Assembly (NCBI GenBank): GCA_028824295.1
Contig: JAPPED010000007.1
Location: 62,001 to 126,000 of the forward strand
Direction of reading: 5' to 3'
Source: Rhodospirillales bacterium
GTDB taxonomy: Bacteria; Pseudomonadota; Alphaproteobacteria; TMED109
DNA length: 64,000 bases
Shown here: piece by piece, positions 45,417 through 53,384 of the stretch
How the letters are laid out: the number at the start of each line of letters is the position of its first letter
Numbering within the stretch: the first letter of the stretch is position 1
Position numbers and translations under genes: made by a program
Notes under the pieces: generated by a model
Databases searched by the model: none
What the model was told of the DNA's origin: nothing
The model's input: the letters and a program-made list of their open reading frames with translations, nothing else

Positions 45417-46409
45417 ATGATTTCGGACATGCTGGAGTCCCGGTTGGTCAACCGCCGCGTTGCCTTCGTCTTGGTCGAGGGCTTCGCCCTGATGTCCTTC
45501 GCGGCCGTGACCGAGCCCCTGCGCGCGGCCAACCTGCTGGCTGGCAGGCGCATCTACGAACTGTTCCATTTCGCCGCCGGACCGGGAGCCACGAAGACGC
45601 TGAACAGCTCGTCCGCAGCCTCGGTCACGGTCGGTGACCTGCAGGAAACGACGGAAACCTTTGATCTCGCGTTCGTCGTTGCAGGAGGCGACCCGGTCGG
45701 CTTTCGCAGTCCCCGACTGTTCCAGTGGCTAAGGCGACAGGCGCAGCACGGCTGCATGCTGGGAGGTGTGTCCGGCGGACCGGCGATCCTTGCCAGCGCA
45801 GGCGTCATGGACAACCGGCGGATGACGGTTCACTGGGAGCACTATGCCGCCCTCGCCGAGCGTCATCCCGGCCTCCTTCTCGAACGCACCCTCTACGTCG
45901 TCGACCGGGACCGGATGACATGTGCCGGGGGGACGGCTCCGCTGGACATGATGCACGCTCTGATCGCCGAACATCACGGACCGGACTTCGCCCGGAAGGT
46001 CAGTGACTGGTTCATGCACACCGATGTCAGGCCTGCCGGAGGCCCGCAGCGGGCCGGACTGGCGCAGCGCTACGGCACCAACCGTCCCGCCGTTCTGGCC
46101 GCGATCGAGGTCATGGAAAACCACGTTGCGGACCCGCTGCCGCTCACCGTCCTCGCCCAGGTGGTCGGCGTGAGCGTCCGCCAACTGAATCGCCAGTTCA
46201 AGGCCGGGCTGGGCCGCAGTGCCGGGGGGTTCTACCGGGCTCTCCGCCTCGAGAAATCCCGAGAACTGCTGCATCAGACCAGCCTGCCCGTTCTCGAGAT
46301 CGCGATCGCCACGGGCTTTTCCGGCGCGGCACATTTCGCGACCGCCTACCGTCAGCGGTACGGCGCGGCACCGTCACACGATCGCCTGGAAGCGCTGCAC
46401 GGGCACTGA
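45417..46409 (+). CDS. GlxA-type AraC-family transcriptional regulator (DJ-1/PfpI domain)
   Basis: This 330-residue regulator has an N-terminal DJ-1/PfpI-like sensor domain (about 10-175; RRVAFVLVEGFALMSFAAVTEP-like start, VSGGPAILASAGVMD, MTCAGGTAPLDMMHAL). A C-terminal AraC DNA-binding domain follows (about 225-325; LTVLAQVVGVSVRQLNRQFK and VLEIAIATGFSGAAHFATAY). The same architecture controls glycine betaine, carnitine and the rhizobial glx operon. It is divergent from mgdA with only 73 bases between starts, so it most likely controls mgd. ATG 45417 has AAGGA about 10 bases upstream; ATG 45429 is also possible. Confidence 0.88.
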   Translation: MISDMLESRLVNRRVAFVLVEGFALMSFAAVTEPLRAANLLAGRRIYELFHFAAGPGATKTLNSSSAASVTVGDLQETTETFDLAFVVAGGDPVGFRSPRLFQWLRRQAQHGCMLGGVSGGPAILASAGVMDNRRMTVHWEHYAALAERHPGLLLERTLYVVDRDRMTCAGGTAPLDMMHALIAEHHGPDFARKVSDWFMHTDVRPAGGPQRAGLAQRYGTNRPAVLAAIEVMENHVADPLPLTVLAQVVGVSVRQLNRQFKAGLGRSAGGFYRALRLEKSRELLHQTSLPVLEIAIATGFSGAAHFATAYRQRYGAAPSHDRLEALHGH

Positions 46410-46438
46410 CTTTGAAACATTGGAACGTGTTCAATCGA

Positions 46439-46456
46439 GACCAATTCTGACCAATT
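46439..46456 (+). promoter_or_regulatory. Direct repeat GACCAATTCTGACCAATT upstream of amt
   Basis: Two ACCAATT units (46440-46446 and 46450-46456) lie exactly 10 bases apart, 30 bases after the glxA-type stop and about 160 bases before the amt start. The same 18-base sequence occurs on the minus strand at 63536-63553 between tmm and the binding-protein gene, and related repeats flank the gntR and second synthetase genes. One-turn spacing suggests protein binding on one DNA face. Confidence 0.65.
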
Positions 46457-46617
46457 TTTCGCTGAAATGATTGAAGTATCCGATGGAAAGCGCCATGCTG
46501 CCCGAGAACGGATATTTGCCGGCCGGCGGACAGTTGGTTGGAACCGGTTCTTGCGGTACGACCCACGGAGCGCGGCGCGATGAGACAGCCGTTCGAGTAA
46601 CCGGGGGAGCCAAAACC

Positions 46618-47970
46618 GTGGAAGGCAATCTTAATGCCCTGACAACGGTGTTCACCGAGTTCTATTACTGGGCGACCATACCGTTGATGTTTTTCATTCA
46701 TATCGGCTTTTGCATGTACGAGGTCGGCGCCAGTAGGCGGCGCAATCACCTGCATACGCTGATGAAGAACACGATGCTGATCCCATTGGTGACGATCACG
46801 TTCTTCTTCTTCGGCTGGTGGTTGTACTGGGCGATGCCGAACGGCCCGTTCATCACCGGCGGCCTTGACACCGAAATGGCGGCAGCCAACACCGCCTGGT
46901 CGGAGAACATGGGTCCGCATACCGGCGACCGCATAACCGGCGTGTTCTGGGCAGCCTTCCTGCTGTTCTCCTGGACGGCAGCTTCCATTGTCTCCGGCTC
47001 CGTCATCGAACGGATCAAGTCCGGCGCGTTCTGGATCCTTGCGGTGGTCATCGGATCGGTCGCATGGATTATCGACGCAGCCTGGGGCTGGCACTACGGC
47101 GGCTGGATGGTCCAGTTGCTCGGCTACCACGACGCGTACGCCTCCGGCGTGATTCACGCGATCGCTGGGGGATTCGCGCTGGGTGTCCTTGTCGTCCTGG
47201 GGCCGCGGCTTGGCAAGTTCGCCAAGGACGGCACTCCCCGAAGCATCAATCCACACAACCCCTGGATGGTGTGTCTCGGCCTGTTCTTGATCTACGCGGG
47301 CTTCTGGGGCTTCTACGTGGCCTGCAACGTCCCGATCATCGATCCTGGCGGCATTGGCGGGCAGATCACCGGCGATACCTGGACAGCGACAACGATTTAC
47401 CTGACCCCGACGACACTCGGTGCCATCACGGTGAATTTCCTGATGTCGCTTTCGGGCGGATTGCTGGTCGGCTTCCTCGCCTCCAAGGGCAATCCTTTCT
47501 GGACCTATTCCGGTGGACTTGCCGGCATCATCACGGCGTCGGCCGGGAACGACCTGTATCACCCGATCCACGCGATGATCATCGCCGGCATCGGTACCTA
47601 CTGTGCCTACAAGCTGCACTACTGGGTGGAAGAGAAGTTCAAGATCGACGACGCGGTCGGCGCGGTGGCAGTGCACGGCTACGCCGGCTTCATCGGTCTG
47701 GTGATTTGCGGCTTCGTGCTGTGGGGTCACCCGAGCTCGCCGTACGAAGGCTACGCGGCCATCAATCCGCTCGGCCAGTTCATCGGCGCGATCATCATGT
47801 TCTTCGTGCTGGGATTCGTGCCGGGCTGGATCGTGGCCAAGATCCTGGCGGCAATGGACCTGCTGCGGATTCCAAGGCGGGTCGAACTGCTGGGACTTGA
47901 CTTCAAGTCCAACCGGGAAGAGCAGGCGGCTGCGGCCGATGTCCGCTCAACCGAGAAGGCGGCCGTCTGA
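46618..47970 (+). CDS. amt: Ammonium/methylammonium transporter (Amt family)
   Basis: This protein (450 residues) is an 11-helix Amt channel. The two pore histidines are in GVIHAIAGG and VAVHGYAGF, and AWGWHYGGWMVQLLGY lies in the expected region. Amt proteins carry ammonium and methylammonium. The start is placed at GTG 46618 because GGGGGAG lies 9-14 bases upstream and the protein then begins VEGNLNALTTVFTEFYYW. Earlier in-frame ATGs would add a poorly conserved 49-residue segment. It lies between the GlxA-type gene and a small membrane-protein gene. No glnK partner is present. Methylamine uptake is inferred from context and from the repeat at 46439. Confidence 0.88.
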   Translation: MEGNLNALTTVFTEFYYWATIPLMFFIHIGFCMYEVGASRRRNHLHTLMKNTMLIPLVTITFFFFGWWLYWAMPNGPFITGGLDTEMAAANTAWSENMGPHTGDRITGVFWAAFLLFSWTAASIVSGSVIERIKSGAFWILAVVIGSVAWIIDAAWGWHYGGWMVQLLGYHDAYASGVIHAIAGGFALGVLVVLGPRLGKFAKDGTPRSINPHNPWMVCLGLFLIYAGFWGFYVACNVPIIDPGGIGGQITGDTWTATTIYLTPTTLGAITVNFLMSLSGGLLVGFLASKGNPFWTYSGGLAGIITASAGNDLYHPIHAMIIAGIGTYCAYKLHYWVEEKFKIDDAVGAVAVHGYAGFIGLVICGFVLWGHPSSPYEGYAAINPLGQFIGAIIMFFVLGFVPGWIVAKILAAMDLLRIPRRVELLGLDFKSNREEQAAAADVRSTEKAAV

Positions 47971-48050
47971 CAGGCTCGCTACCCCATTCGCCTGAGGGCC
48001 CGCCGGCAGGCATCTGCCGGCGGGCCAGCGGCCAGAGAGGAGACTGAAGC

Positions 48051-48269
48051 ATGGCTACGACAGGTATCGAAAGCTGGGCGGTCGATCTGAAGGACATCGG
48101 CGCCATCTACCCGTTCCAAGGCACGGAAGGGCTGTTCGTGCTCGCGGGCGTAATCCTGTGGCTCGGCTGGCATCTTTTGCAGATGCGCGCCGAAAACGAG
48201 GAGTATGACGGCATCGTGAGCCAGCACGGCGACGACGCCAGCGTCAACCAAGCGCTCGACGGCGACTGA
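48051..48269 (+). CDS. Small single-helix membrane protein downstream of amt
   Basis: This 72-residue protein has a soluble N-terminus, one predicted membrane helix (LFVLAGVILWLGWHLLQM, about residues 30-47) and an acidic tail. GAGAGGAGAC lies just upstream of the ATG, giving a strong ribosome-binding site. It begins 80 bases after amt and is followed by a strong terminator hairpin, so amt and this gene appear to form one transcript. I do not recognise the family. A role as an Amt partner is plausible, since this position is otherwise often taken by glnK. Confidence 0.7.
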   Translation: MATTGIESWAVDLKDIGAIYPFQGTEGLFVLAGVILWLGWHLLQMRAENEEYDGIVSQHGDDASVNQALDGD

Positions 48270-48273
48270 CTGA

Positions 48274-48301
48274 AGGGGGGCGCGGGCGACCGCGCCCCCT
48301 T
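48274..48301. terminator. Strong hairpin terminator, probably bidirectional
   Basis: Ten perfect G-C pairs (48276-48285 with 48290-48299) enclose a GCGA tetraloop, extended by a G-T and an A-T pair at the base. It lies 5 bases after the small membrane-protein stop and 46 bases before the end of the convergent FAD oxidoreductase gene. Only a short T run follows on the plus strand, but stem stability and position between convergent genes support termination on both strands. Confidence 0.75.
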
Positions 48302-48346
48302 ACTGCACCGCAGTGTTTCCGCCCCGGTCCTTGCGCTGCCGGGCGG

Positions 48347-49690
48347 TCAGCTCCAGGGAAACGGGCTGTTGCTCAGCGGATGCAGCTTCCCATCCGCGTA
48401 GCGGCTGAACCGGAAAGGCTCCAGCAGGGCCTGCTTCCGGCCCATGATCTCGTCGGCAACCAGGTGCCCGACACCGATCATCTTGAACCCATGGTTGCTG
48501 TCGGCGATGACGTAGACGTTCTCGCAGAAGGTGTCGAATACCGGAAAGCTGTCCGGTGTGAAGCACCCCAGGCCACCGGACGGTTCTTTCTTGAATTTCC
48601 CGATCTGGCCGGTGAAGCGTTCCTGGCAGAAGGCCAGGGCCGAGCACCACATGTGGGCGAAGTCGGGGCCGACCACGAACTCGGGCGAATCCGGGCCGTA
48701 GGGATCGATCGCCACATCGTCCGCCGGAGTCTTCACCTCGTACGGCATGCCGCCGCCCTGGACTCCGCCGAAATGGAAGTCCGGCTTGTAATAGATCCCC
48801 CACGGCTCCTCGGTGATGACCGAGCCATCGACATCGGAGCGGAGCGGCACGTCGGTGTCGACGTGGATCACCGGCGGCATGCCGCCGTCGTTGAGCTTCT
48901 GCAGGCCGGGATCCACCCCGATGACACCCTCCTCCAGGCACCAGTAGCGCCATGTCGGAATCCCACGGTGCATCGTACCGTCGGGGCCCTTGATCGACAC
49001 TTCACGCGGCAACTCGAGCAGGTCCCAGATCGTCTTGACCCAAGGACCCACGGCCACGATCACCTGGTCGCACTCGATCGTGCCCCGGTCGGTGACCACG
49101 GCCGTCACCGCGTCGGACTGGCCGCCACGCTCGAATGCGCTGACCGACACACCGGTGAGAATGCGGACGCCCCGGGCCTCAGCCTTGTCCGCCAGGCCGT
49201 AGATGGCGGCAGTGTTGTTCGCATAGCCGCCTTTCTTCTCGTGCAGGACGGAGGTGATGCCGTCGGCACGCCAGTCGTTCAGGAGGCCGCGCATGTAGGC
49301 CGTGCAGTCTCGCTGGCCCTCGATGAACTCGGAGGGGTAGCCGATCGCCTTCTGCTGCTCGTAGATGCTGGTCACATCTTCACGCATGGCCTCGTGGCTG
49401 ACCTGCATGTAGCCGACCGGGTGATAACTGAAGGCCTTTGGATCGGATTCCCATACCTCTACGCTGTGCGCCATCAGTTCGCGCATCGCCGGCTGGAAAT
49501 AGTTGTTCCGCACGACGCCGCAGGCGATGCCGCTCGCACCGGCGGCGATCGCGGTCTTGTCGATCACCAGGATGTCCTGGCCGCCACCCTTGCCAGCCGC
49601 CGCCGATTGCTCGGCGAGTCGCCAAGCGGTCGACAGCCCGTGGACTCCGGCCCCGATCACGACATAGCGGGCATGTGTGGGAAAACTCAT
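48347..49690 (-). CDS. FAD-dependent amine oxidoreductase (DAO family)
   Basis: This 447-residue flavoprotein has the DAO/sarcosine-oxidase plan: ARYVVIGAGVHGLSTAWRLA at the N-terminus, ASGIACGVVRNNYFQP, QVIVAVGPWVKTIWDLL in the middle, and a C-terminal FAD-contacting segment ADSNHGFKMIGVGHLVADEI. It differs from mgdA (no RHDAV covalent-FMN motif, no partner delta or gamma genes), so it should act alone. It is divergent from a second GlxA-type regulator, mirroring mgdA and its regulator. Oxidation of an N-methyl amino acid such as N-methylglutamate, N,N-dimethylglutamate or dimethylglycine fits, but the substrate is inference. Confidence 0.82.
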   Translation of the reverse strand: MSFPTHARYVVIGAGVHGLSTAWRLAEQSAAAGKGGGQDILVIDKTAIAAGASGIACGVVRNNYFQPAMRELMAHSVEVWESDPKAFSYHPVGYMQVSHEAMREDVTSIYEQQKAIGYPSEFIEGQRDCTAYMRGLLNDWRADGITSVLHEKKGGYANNTAAIYGLADKAEARGVRILTGVSVSAFERGGQSDAVTAVVTDRGTIECDQVIVAVGPWVKTIWDLLELPREVSIKGPDGTMHRGIPTWRYWCLEEGVIGVDPGLQKLNDGGMPPVIHVDTDVPLRSDVDGSVITEEPWGIYYKPDFHFGGVQGGGMPYEVKTPADDVAIDPYGPDSPEFVVGPDFAHMWCSALAFCQERFTGQIGKFKKEPSGGLGCFTPDSFPVFDTFCENVYVIADSNHGFKMIGVGHLVADEIMGRKQALLEPFRFSRYADGKLHPLSNSPFPWS

Positions 49691-49830
49691 GGAAATGCCT
49701 CATCTGGCGGGGCCGCAAGAGCGGAAGTCGACCCATTCTGCGTATTTCGAATGTTCGACAAAACAACTTTCCGGACAACAAAAGGCATTATTGTGCCACA
49801 GCACGGCCGTATTTCAGGGGACCGGGAGCG

Positions 49831-50802
49831 ATGGTGAAGTCGGTTCAGGTGGAATTCGTACTGGTGCCGGGCTTTTCGCTGCTGTCCCTGTCCTGTGCGG
49901 TGGACGCCCTGCGAGCGGCGAACCTGGTCCTCGGCCGGACGGTTTACGCGTGGCGCCTGTCTGCCGACTTCGATGCCTTGGCATCCGGGGACGGTGTGCC
50001 CTCCTCTAGCGATATCCGTCTCTCGGCGGTACCTCTGGCAGCCCGGAGTTCATCGGACACGCCACCGGATCTGCTCGCCGTGGTCGGTGGTGAACGATCT
50101 CACCACTATGATTCCGAGGCACTTGCAGTATCGCTGAAGCGGGCCGCAGCCCGTGGCGCCCGGGTCGGGTCGATCTCGGACGGCGCCTTTCCGGTCGCCG
50201 CCAACGGGCTGTTTGACGGCTATCGCTCGACCATTCACTGGAAATGCCTTGACGCATACCGGGAACGGTTTCCCGACCTCGATATCCGCACTTCAATCTA
50301 CGAGATTGATCGCGACCGGTTCAGCTGTGCCGGCGGAACCACCAGCCTGGATCTCATGCTGACGTTTGTCATGGAGGCGCATGGCGCGAGGACCGCATCC
50401 CTCGTGGCGGAAAACTATGCCCACGACCGGATCCGTGAAGCGGCGCAGGAGCAGCACGTCACGGCTGCCATTCGCATGGCGGGCCGGAACCGGCATGTTG
50501 CGGAAGCGGCGCTTCTCATGGAACAACACCTGGAAGACCCGCTGTCCGTGGACCGGATCGCTCGCGCGGCAGGCATTTCGACCCGGCAGCTCACCCGGCT
50601 GTTCCGCAGCCAGCTGGGACGCTCGCCTGGGCAGTTCTATCTTGACCTGCGGGTCGACCGGGCAGCCAGTCTGCTCCGGCAGACCAGCATGAGCATTTCG
50701 GAGATTGCCGTCGGTTGCGGTTTCCAGTCAGCTTCCCACCTTGGCCGCTTCCTCAAGCGGCGACACGGCGCGACCCCGGGGCAGTGGCGTCGCGGCCCCT
50801 AG
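49831..50802 (+). CDS. GlxA-type AraC-family transcriptional regulator (second copy)
   Basis: This 323-residue regulator has the same plan as the one at 45417: a DJ-1/PfpI-like sensor (VQVEFVLVPGFSLLSLSCAV, GSISDGAFPVAANGLF, FSCAGGTTSLDLMLTF) and an AraC DNA-binding domain (VDRIARAAGISTRQLTRLFR, ISEIAVGCGFQSASHLGRFL). The two proteins are clearly distinct paralogues. ATG 49831 follows GGGAG. It is divergent from the FAD oxidoreductase gene with 140 bases between starts and is followed by a 186-residue unknown, so it probably controls one or both. Confidence 0.88.
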   Translation: MVKSVQVEFVLVPGFSLLSLSCAVDALRAANLVLGRTVYAWRLSADFDALASGDGVPSSSDIRLSAVPLAARSSSDTPPDLLAVVGGERSHHYDSEALAVSLKRAAARGARVGSISDGAFPVAANGLFDGYRSTIHWKCLDAYRERFPDLDIRTSIYEIDRDRFSCAGGTTSLDLMLTFVMEAHGARTASLVAENYAHDRIREAAQEQHVTAAIRMAGRNRHVAEAALLMEQHLEDPLSVDRIARAAGISTRQLTRLFRSQLGRSPGQFYLDLRVDRAASLLRQTSMSISEIAVGCGFQSASHLGRFLKRRHGATPGQWRRGP

Positions 50803-50859
50803 TCCGCCGTCTTCCACCTTGCTAACGTCTCCGTCGGCCAACGAGACCGGTCGAGAGTC

Positions 50860-51420
50860 GTGACTCCCGAGACCCTGCGCCAGCAGTTCCTCACTTGGCA
50901 ATGCCGCCTTCGCCAGATCGCCATGCGCGAGGACGGCGGGCGGCCTTCCGCAGGCATGCGGCCGAAAATACTGTCGCCCGACCTACGCACGCTTTCCGAA
51001 GGCGTGATCGTCCTCCTGGTCCGCAGTGACCCGGCAGAAAGCACGGACTTCTTCCAGTTCCAGCTGAGAAAGAACCATGACCCCAACGAGGTCTACCAGA
51101 AAGGCCTGTCCTTTCTGCAATCGACCCACTATCACCGGGCCAGTCAGTTTTCGGACGAAATGACAGCCCTGTTCCTGCCCGAATCCCGGCTTGCAGCACT
51201 GCTGGTCGCCCTGCAGGCGTGCCGGCTGGATTTCCGGCAGTTCGGCCAGTCCTATCGCCTGCCCTGCGAGGTGCGCGAACTGGCGCCGGAAGAACCGGCC
51301 TACAGGAATACGCTGTGGCACAACCGGCTGTTCAACGCCCAGCTCTCCGACGACGTGCGGATTCTCGGCTTCAAACCGGACTGGAGAGCTGCGACGGAGA
51401 GGCAGGTCGAAGCGGGCTGA
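50860..51420 (+). CDS. Conserved-looking protein of unknown function (186 aa)
   Basis: I do not recognise this family. The protein starts with GTG at 50860 and is soluble, with no signal peptide or membrane helix. It has even amino acid use typical of a real gene, an early WQCRLRQIAMREDGGRPSAG segment and a Cys-containing LLVALQACRLDFRQFGQSYR segment. It begins 57 bases after the second GlxA-type gene on the same strand, and converges with the 136-residue unknown of the second synthase module. Its place in the amine cluster suggests an accessory role. Confidence 0.7.
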   Translation: MTPETLRQQFLTWQCRLRQIAMREDGGRPSAGMRPKILSPDLRTLSEGVIVLLVRSDPAESTDFFQFQLRKNHDPNEVYQKGLSFLQSTHYHRASQFSDEMTALFLPESRLAALLVALQACRLDFRQFGQSYRLPCEVRELAPEEPAYRNTLWHNRLFNAQLSDDVRILGFKPDWRAATERQVEAG

Positions 51421-51533
51421 TCCCGACGGATTACCGGCAATCCCGGCGCCAGGCAGACACCGGCATCAACGACTGTCTCGACCTGGCTCCCGCTGGAGGT
51501 CAGGCAGGCGAGATGAACAGTGTGCTTCGGGCG

Positions 51534-51944
51534 TCAGAACTTTCGATAGGCCCGGTAGAGGTCGACCAACGGATGATCCGGCGACATCTGGAACTTGATC
51601 AGCATTTCCCGGGCGATCATGTCGCGGTCCTGCTGGTTGTCCGGCAATTCCATGTCTTCGGGAATGGCGACCCAACCGTTGATGTTTCGGTCGAACACTG
51701 CGGCCTGCCCGTCGTCGTAACCCATGTGGACGTCTTCCAGCCAGTTGAGGTCATCCCAGCCCATGAATTCCAGGTAGTCCTTCAGAAACGGTGTCAGCCT
51801 GTCATAGTCAGGCAGGAGATTGACATCGTACCGGTAGCCGATGTGCTGCCCGATAGCCTGTTCGCGTTCCGAATCAATGCCGTCGCCCTTCAGGAAGTGG
51901 TCGACATCGTCGATCTGAGCGCCCTTGTAACCGGATCCCGGCAT
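51534..51944 (-). CDS. Unrecognised small acidic protein at the end of the second synthase operon (136 aa)
   Basis: No family is recognised. The protein is acidic and soluble, rich in Asp, Tyr and Trp (for example KDYLEFMGWDDLNWLEDVHM), with no membrane segment or cysteine motif. GGGAGGGG upstream supports ATG 51944. It begins 16 bases after the stop of the FMN-subunit gene, so it is very likely co-transcribed with, and may be an extra subunit or chaperone of, the second glutamate-synthase-like complex. The first (mgsABC-gmaS) set has no equivalent gene. Confidence 0.72.
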   Translation of the reverse strand: MPGSGYKGAQIDDVDHFLKGDGIDSEREQAIGQHIGYRYDVNLLPDYDRLTPFLKDYLEFMGWDDLNWLEDVHMGYDDGQAAVFDRNINGWVAIPEDMELPDNQQDRDMIAREMLIKFQMSPDHPLVDLYRAYRKF

Positions 51945-51960
51945 CCTGTTCCCCTCCCGC

Positions 51961-53337
51961 CTAAATGTGGTGGTAGTCCTCGACACCAACCGTGAAGTCG
52001 GTGCCGGCGAGCGGAACCTGCGCGATCGCGGAGGCCTCCATCGTCAACGCCGCCAGGTCTTCCGGCTCAAGGCTGTGGATGTTGGTCTTGCCGCACGCGC
52101 GGGCCATCATCTGCGCTTCCAGAGTCAGCGTGTGCAGGAAATTGTAGACGCGCTCGGCAGCCTCATCGGGATTGAGGCGCTTGCGCAACGCCGGATCCTG
52201 CGTGGCCACGCCGACCGGGCAGCGCCCAGTGTGGCAGTGATAGCAGGCGCCCGCCGGCACCCCCATCTCCGATGGAAAGTCAGCTTCCGGGATGTCCTTG
52301 TTGCAGTTCAGCGCCATCATCGCCGAATGGCCGACCGCGATCGCGTCCGCGCCGAGGGCAAGCGCCTTGGCGACATCGCCACCGTTGCGGATACCGCCGG
52401 CATAGATCAGTGAGATTTCGCCTCGCTTGCCCAGATCGTCGATCGCCCGACGGGCCTGCCTGATCGCGGCCATGCCGGGCACGCCGGTGTCTTCGGTCGC
52501 CAGGTGCGGGCCGGCGCCGGTGCCGCCTTCCATGCCGTCGATATAGATCGAGTCCGGGTCGCACTTCACCGCCATGCGGACATCGTCATAGACGCGGGCG
52601 GCGCCGAGCTTGAGCTGAATCGGGATTTGCCAATCCGTCGCCTCCCTGATTTCGAGAATCTTCAGCGCCAGATCGTCGGGCCCCAGCCAGTCGGGATGCC
52701 GGGCCGGTGAACGTTGGTCGATACCGGCGGGGAGCGACCGCATCTCGGCGACCTGGTCGGTCACCTTCTGTCCCATCAGATGGCCACCCAACCCGACCTT
52801 GCAGCCCTGACCAATGAAGAACTCGCACCCGTCCGCCAGCAGCAGATGGTGCGGATTGAAGCCGTAGCGCGACTGGATGCACTGGTAGAACCACTTGGCC
52901 GAGTAGCGCCGTTCGTCCGGGATCATGCCGCCTTCGCCCGAACAGGTCGCGGTGCCGGCCATCGTGGCGCCGCGGGCGAGTGCCGTCTTGGCCTCGAACG
53001 AAAGTGCCCCGAAGCTCATGCCCGTGATGTAGATGGGAATGTCCAGTTCCAGCGGGCATTTGGCGCGCGGCCCGATGACCGTCTTGGTTTCGCACTTCTC
53101 GCGATAGCCCTCAATGACGAAACGCGTCAGTGTGCCTGGCAGGAACGTCAGATCATCCCAATGCGGGATCTTCTTGAACAGGGAGAATCCGCGCATACGG
53201 TAACGGCCGAGCTCGGATTTCACGTGGATGTCGTTGATGACTTCCGGCGTGAAAATCTGACTTCTGCCGAGAACGTACTTTTCTTCAGCTTCCAGCTTGG
53301 AGTGGCCGTTGCCACCCGGGTTCGGATCGTCCGACAT
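51961..53337 (-). CDS. Glutamate synthase FMN-domain-like protein (second set)
   Basis: This 458-residue protein is a paralogue of MgsC/GlxD. The FMN barrel shows IYITGMSFGALSFEAKTALA, FIGQGCKVGLGGHLMGQKVT, YAGGIRNGGDVAKALALGADAIAVG and the cluster cysteines in ACYHCHTGRCPVG. Compared with MgsC at 23774 it is longer at the N-terminus and only moderately similar, so the sets are old paralogues. The start at 53337 (MSDDPNPGGNG) is preferred. It follows the GXGXG gene by 47 bases and precedes the unknown 136-residue gene. It should transfer an amine or ammonia derived from an amide to 2-oxoglutarate or a related acceptor. Confidence 0.83.
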   Translation of the reverse strand: MSDDPNPGGNGHSKLEAEEKYVLGRSQIFTPEVINDIHVKSELGRYRMRGFSLFKKIPHWDDLTFLPGTLTRFVIEGYREKCETKTVIGPRAKCPLELDIPIYITGMSFGALSFEAKTALARGATMAGTATCSGEGGMIPDERRYSAKWFYQCIQSRYGFNPHHLLLADGCEFFIGQGCKVGLGGHLMGQKVTDQVAEMRSLPAGIDQRSPARHPDWLGPDDLALKILEIREATDWQIPIQLKLGAARVYDDVRMAVKCDPDSIYIDGMEGGTGAGPHLATEDTGVPGMAAIRQARRAIDDLGKRGEISLIYAGGIRNGGDVAKALALGADAIAVGHSAMMALNCNKDIPEADFPSEMGVPAGACYHCHTGRCPVGVATQDPALRKRLNPDEAAERVYNFLHTLTLEAQMMARACGKTNIHSLEPEDLAALTMEASAIAQVPLAGTDFTVGVEDYHHI

Positions 53338-53384
53338 GGCGGTCTCTTTCTTCGTACCTCGTTGCAGGAGAAGCAGGGCTGGTC

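Noticed and set aside
46460-46617. Riboswitch in the amt leader
   Set aside because: I could not fold a conserved riboswitch core there. A long leader alone is not enough evidence.
46198-47730. Open frame of about 510 codons on the minus strand opposite amt
   Set aside because: It is antisense to the Amt gene, rich in His, Arg and Asp, with no membrane or domain features. The Amt reading is unambiguous.
48380-49837. Open frame of about 485 codons on the plus strand opposite the FAD oxidoreductase
   Set aside because: Antisense shadow of a well-supported flavoprotein gene, with no recognisable motifs.
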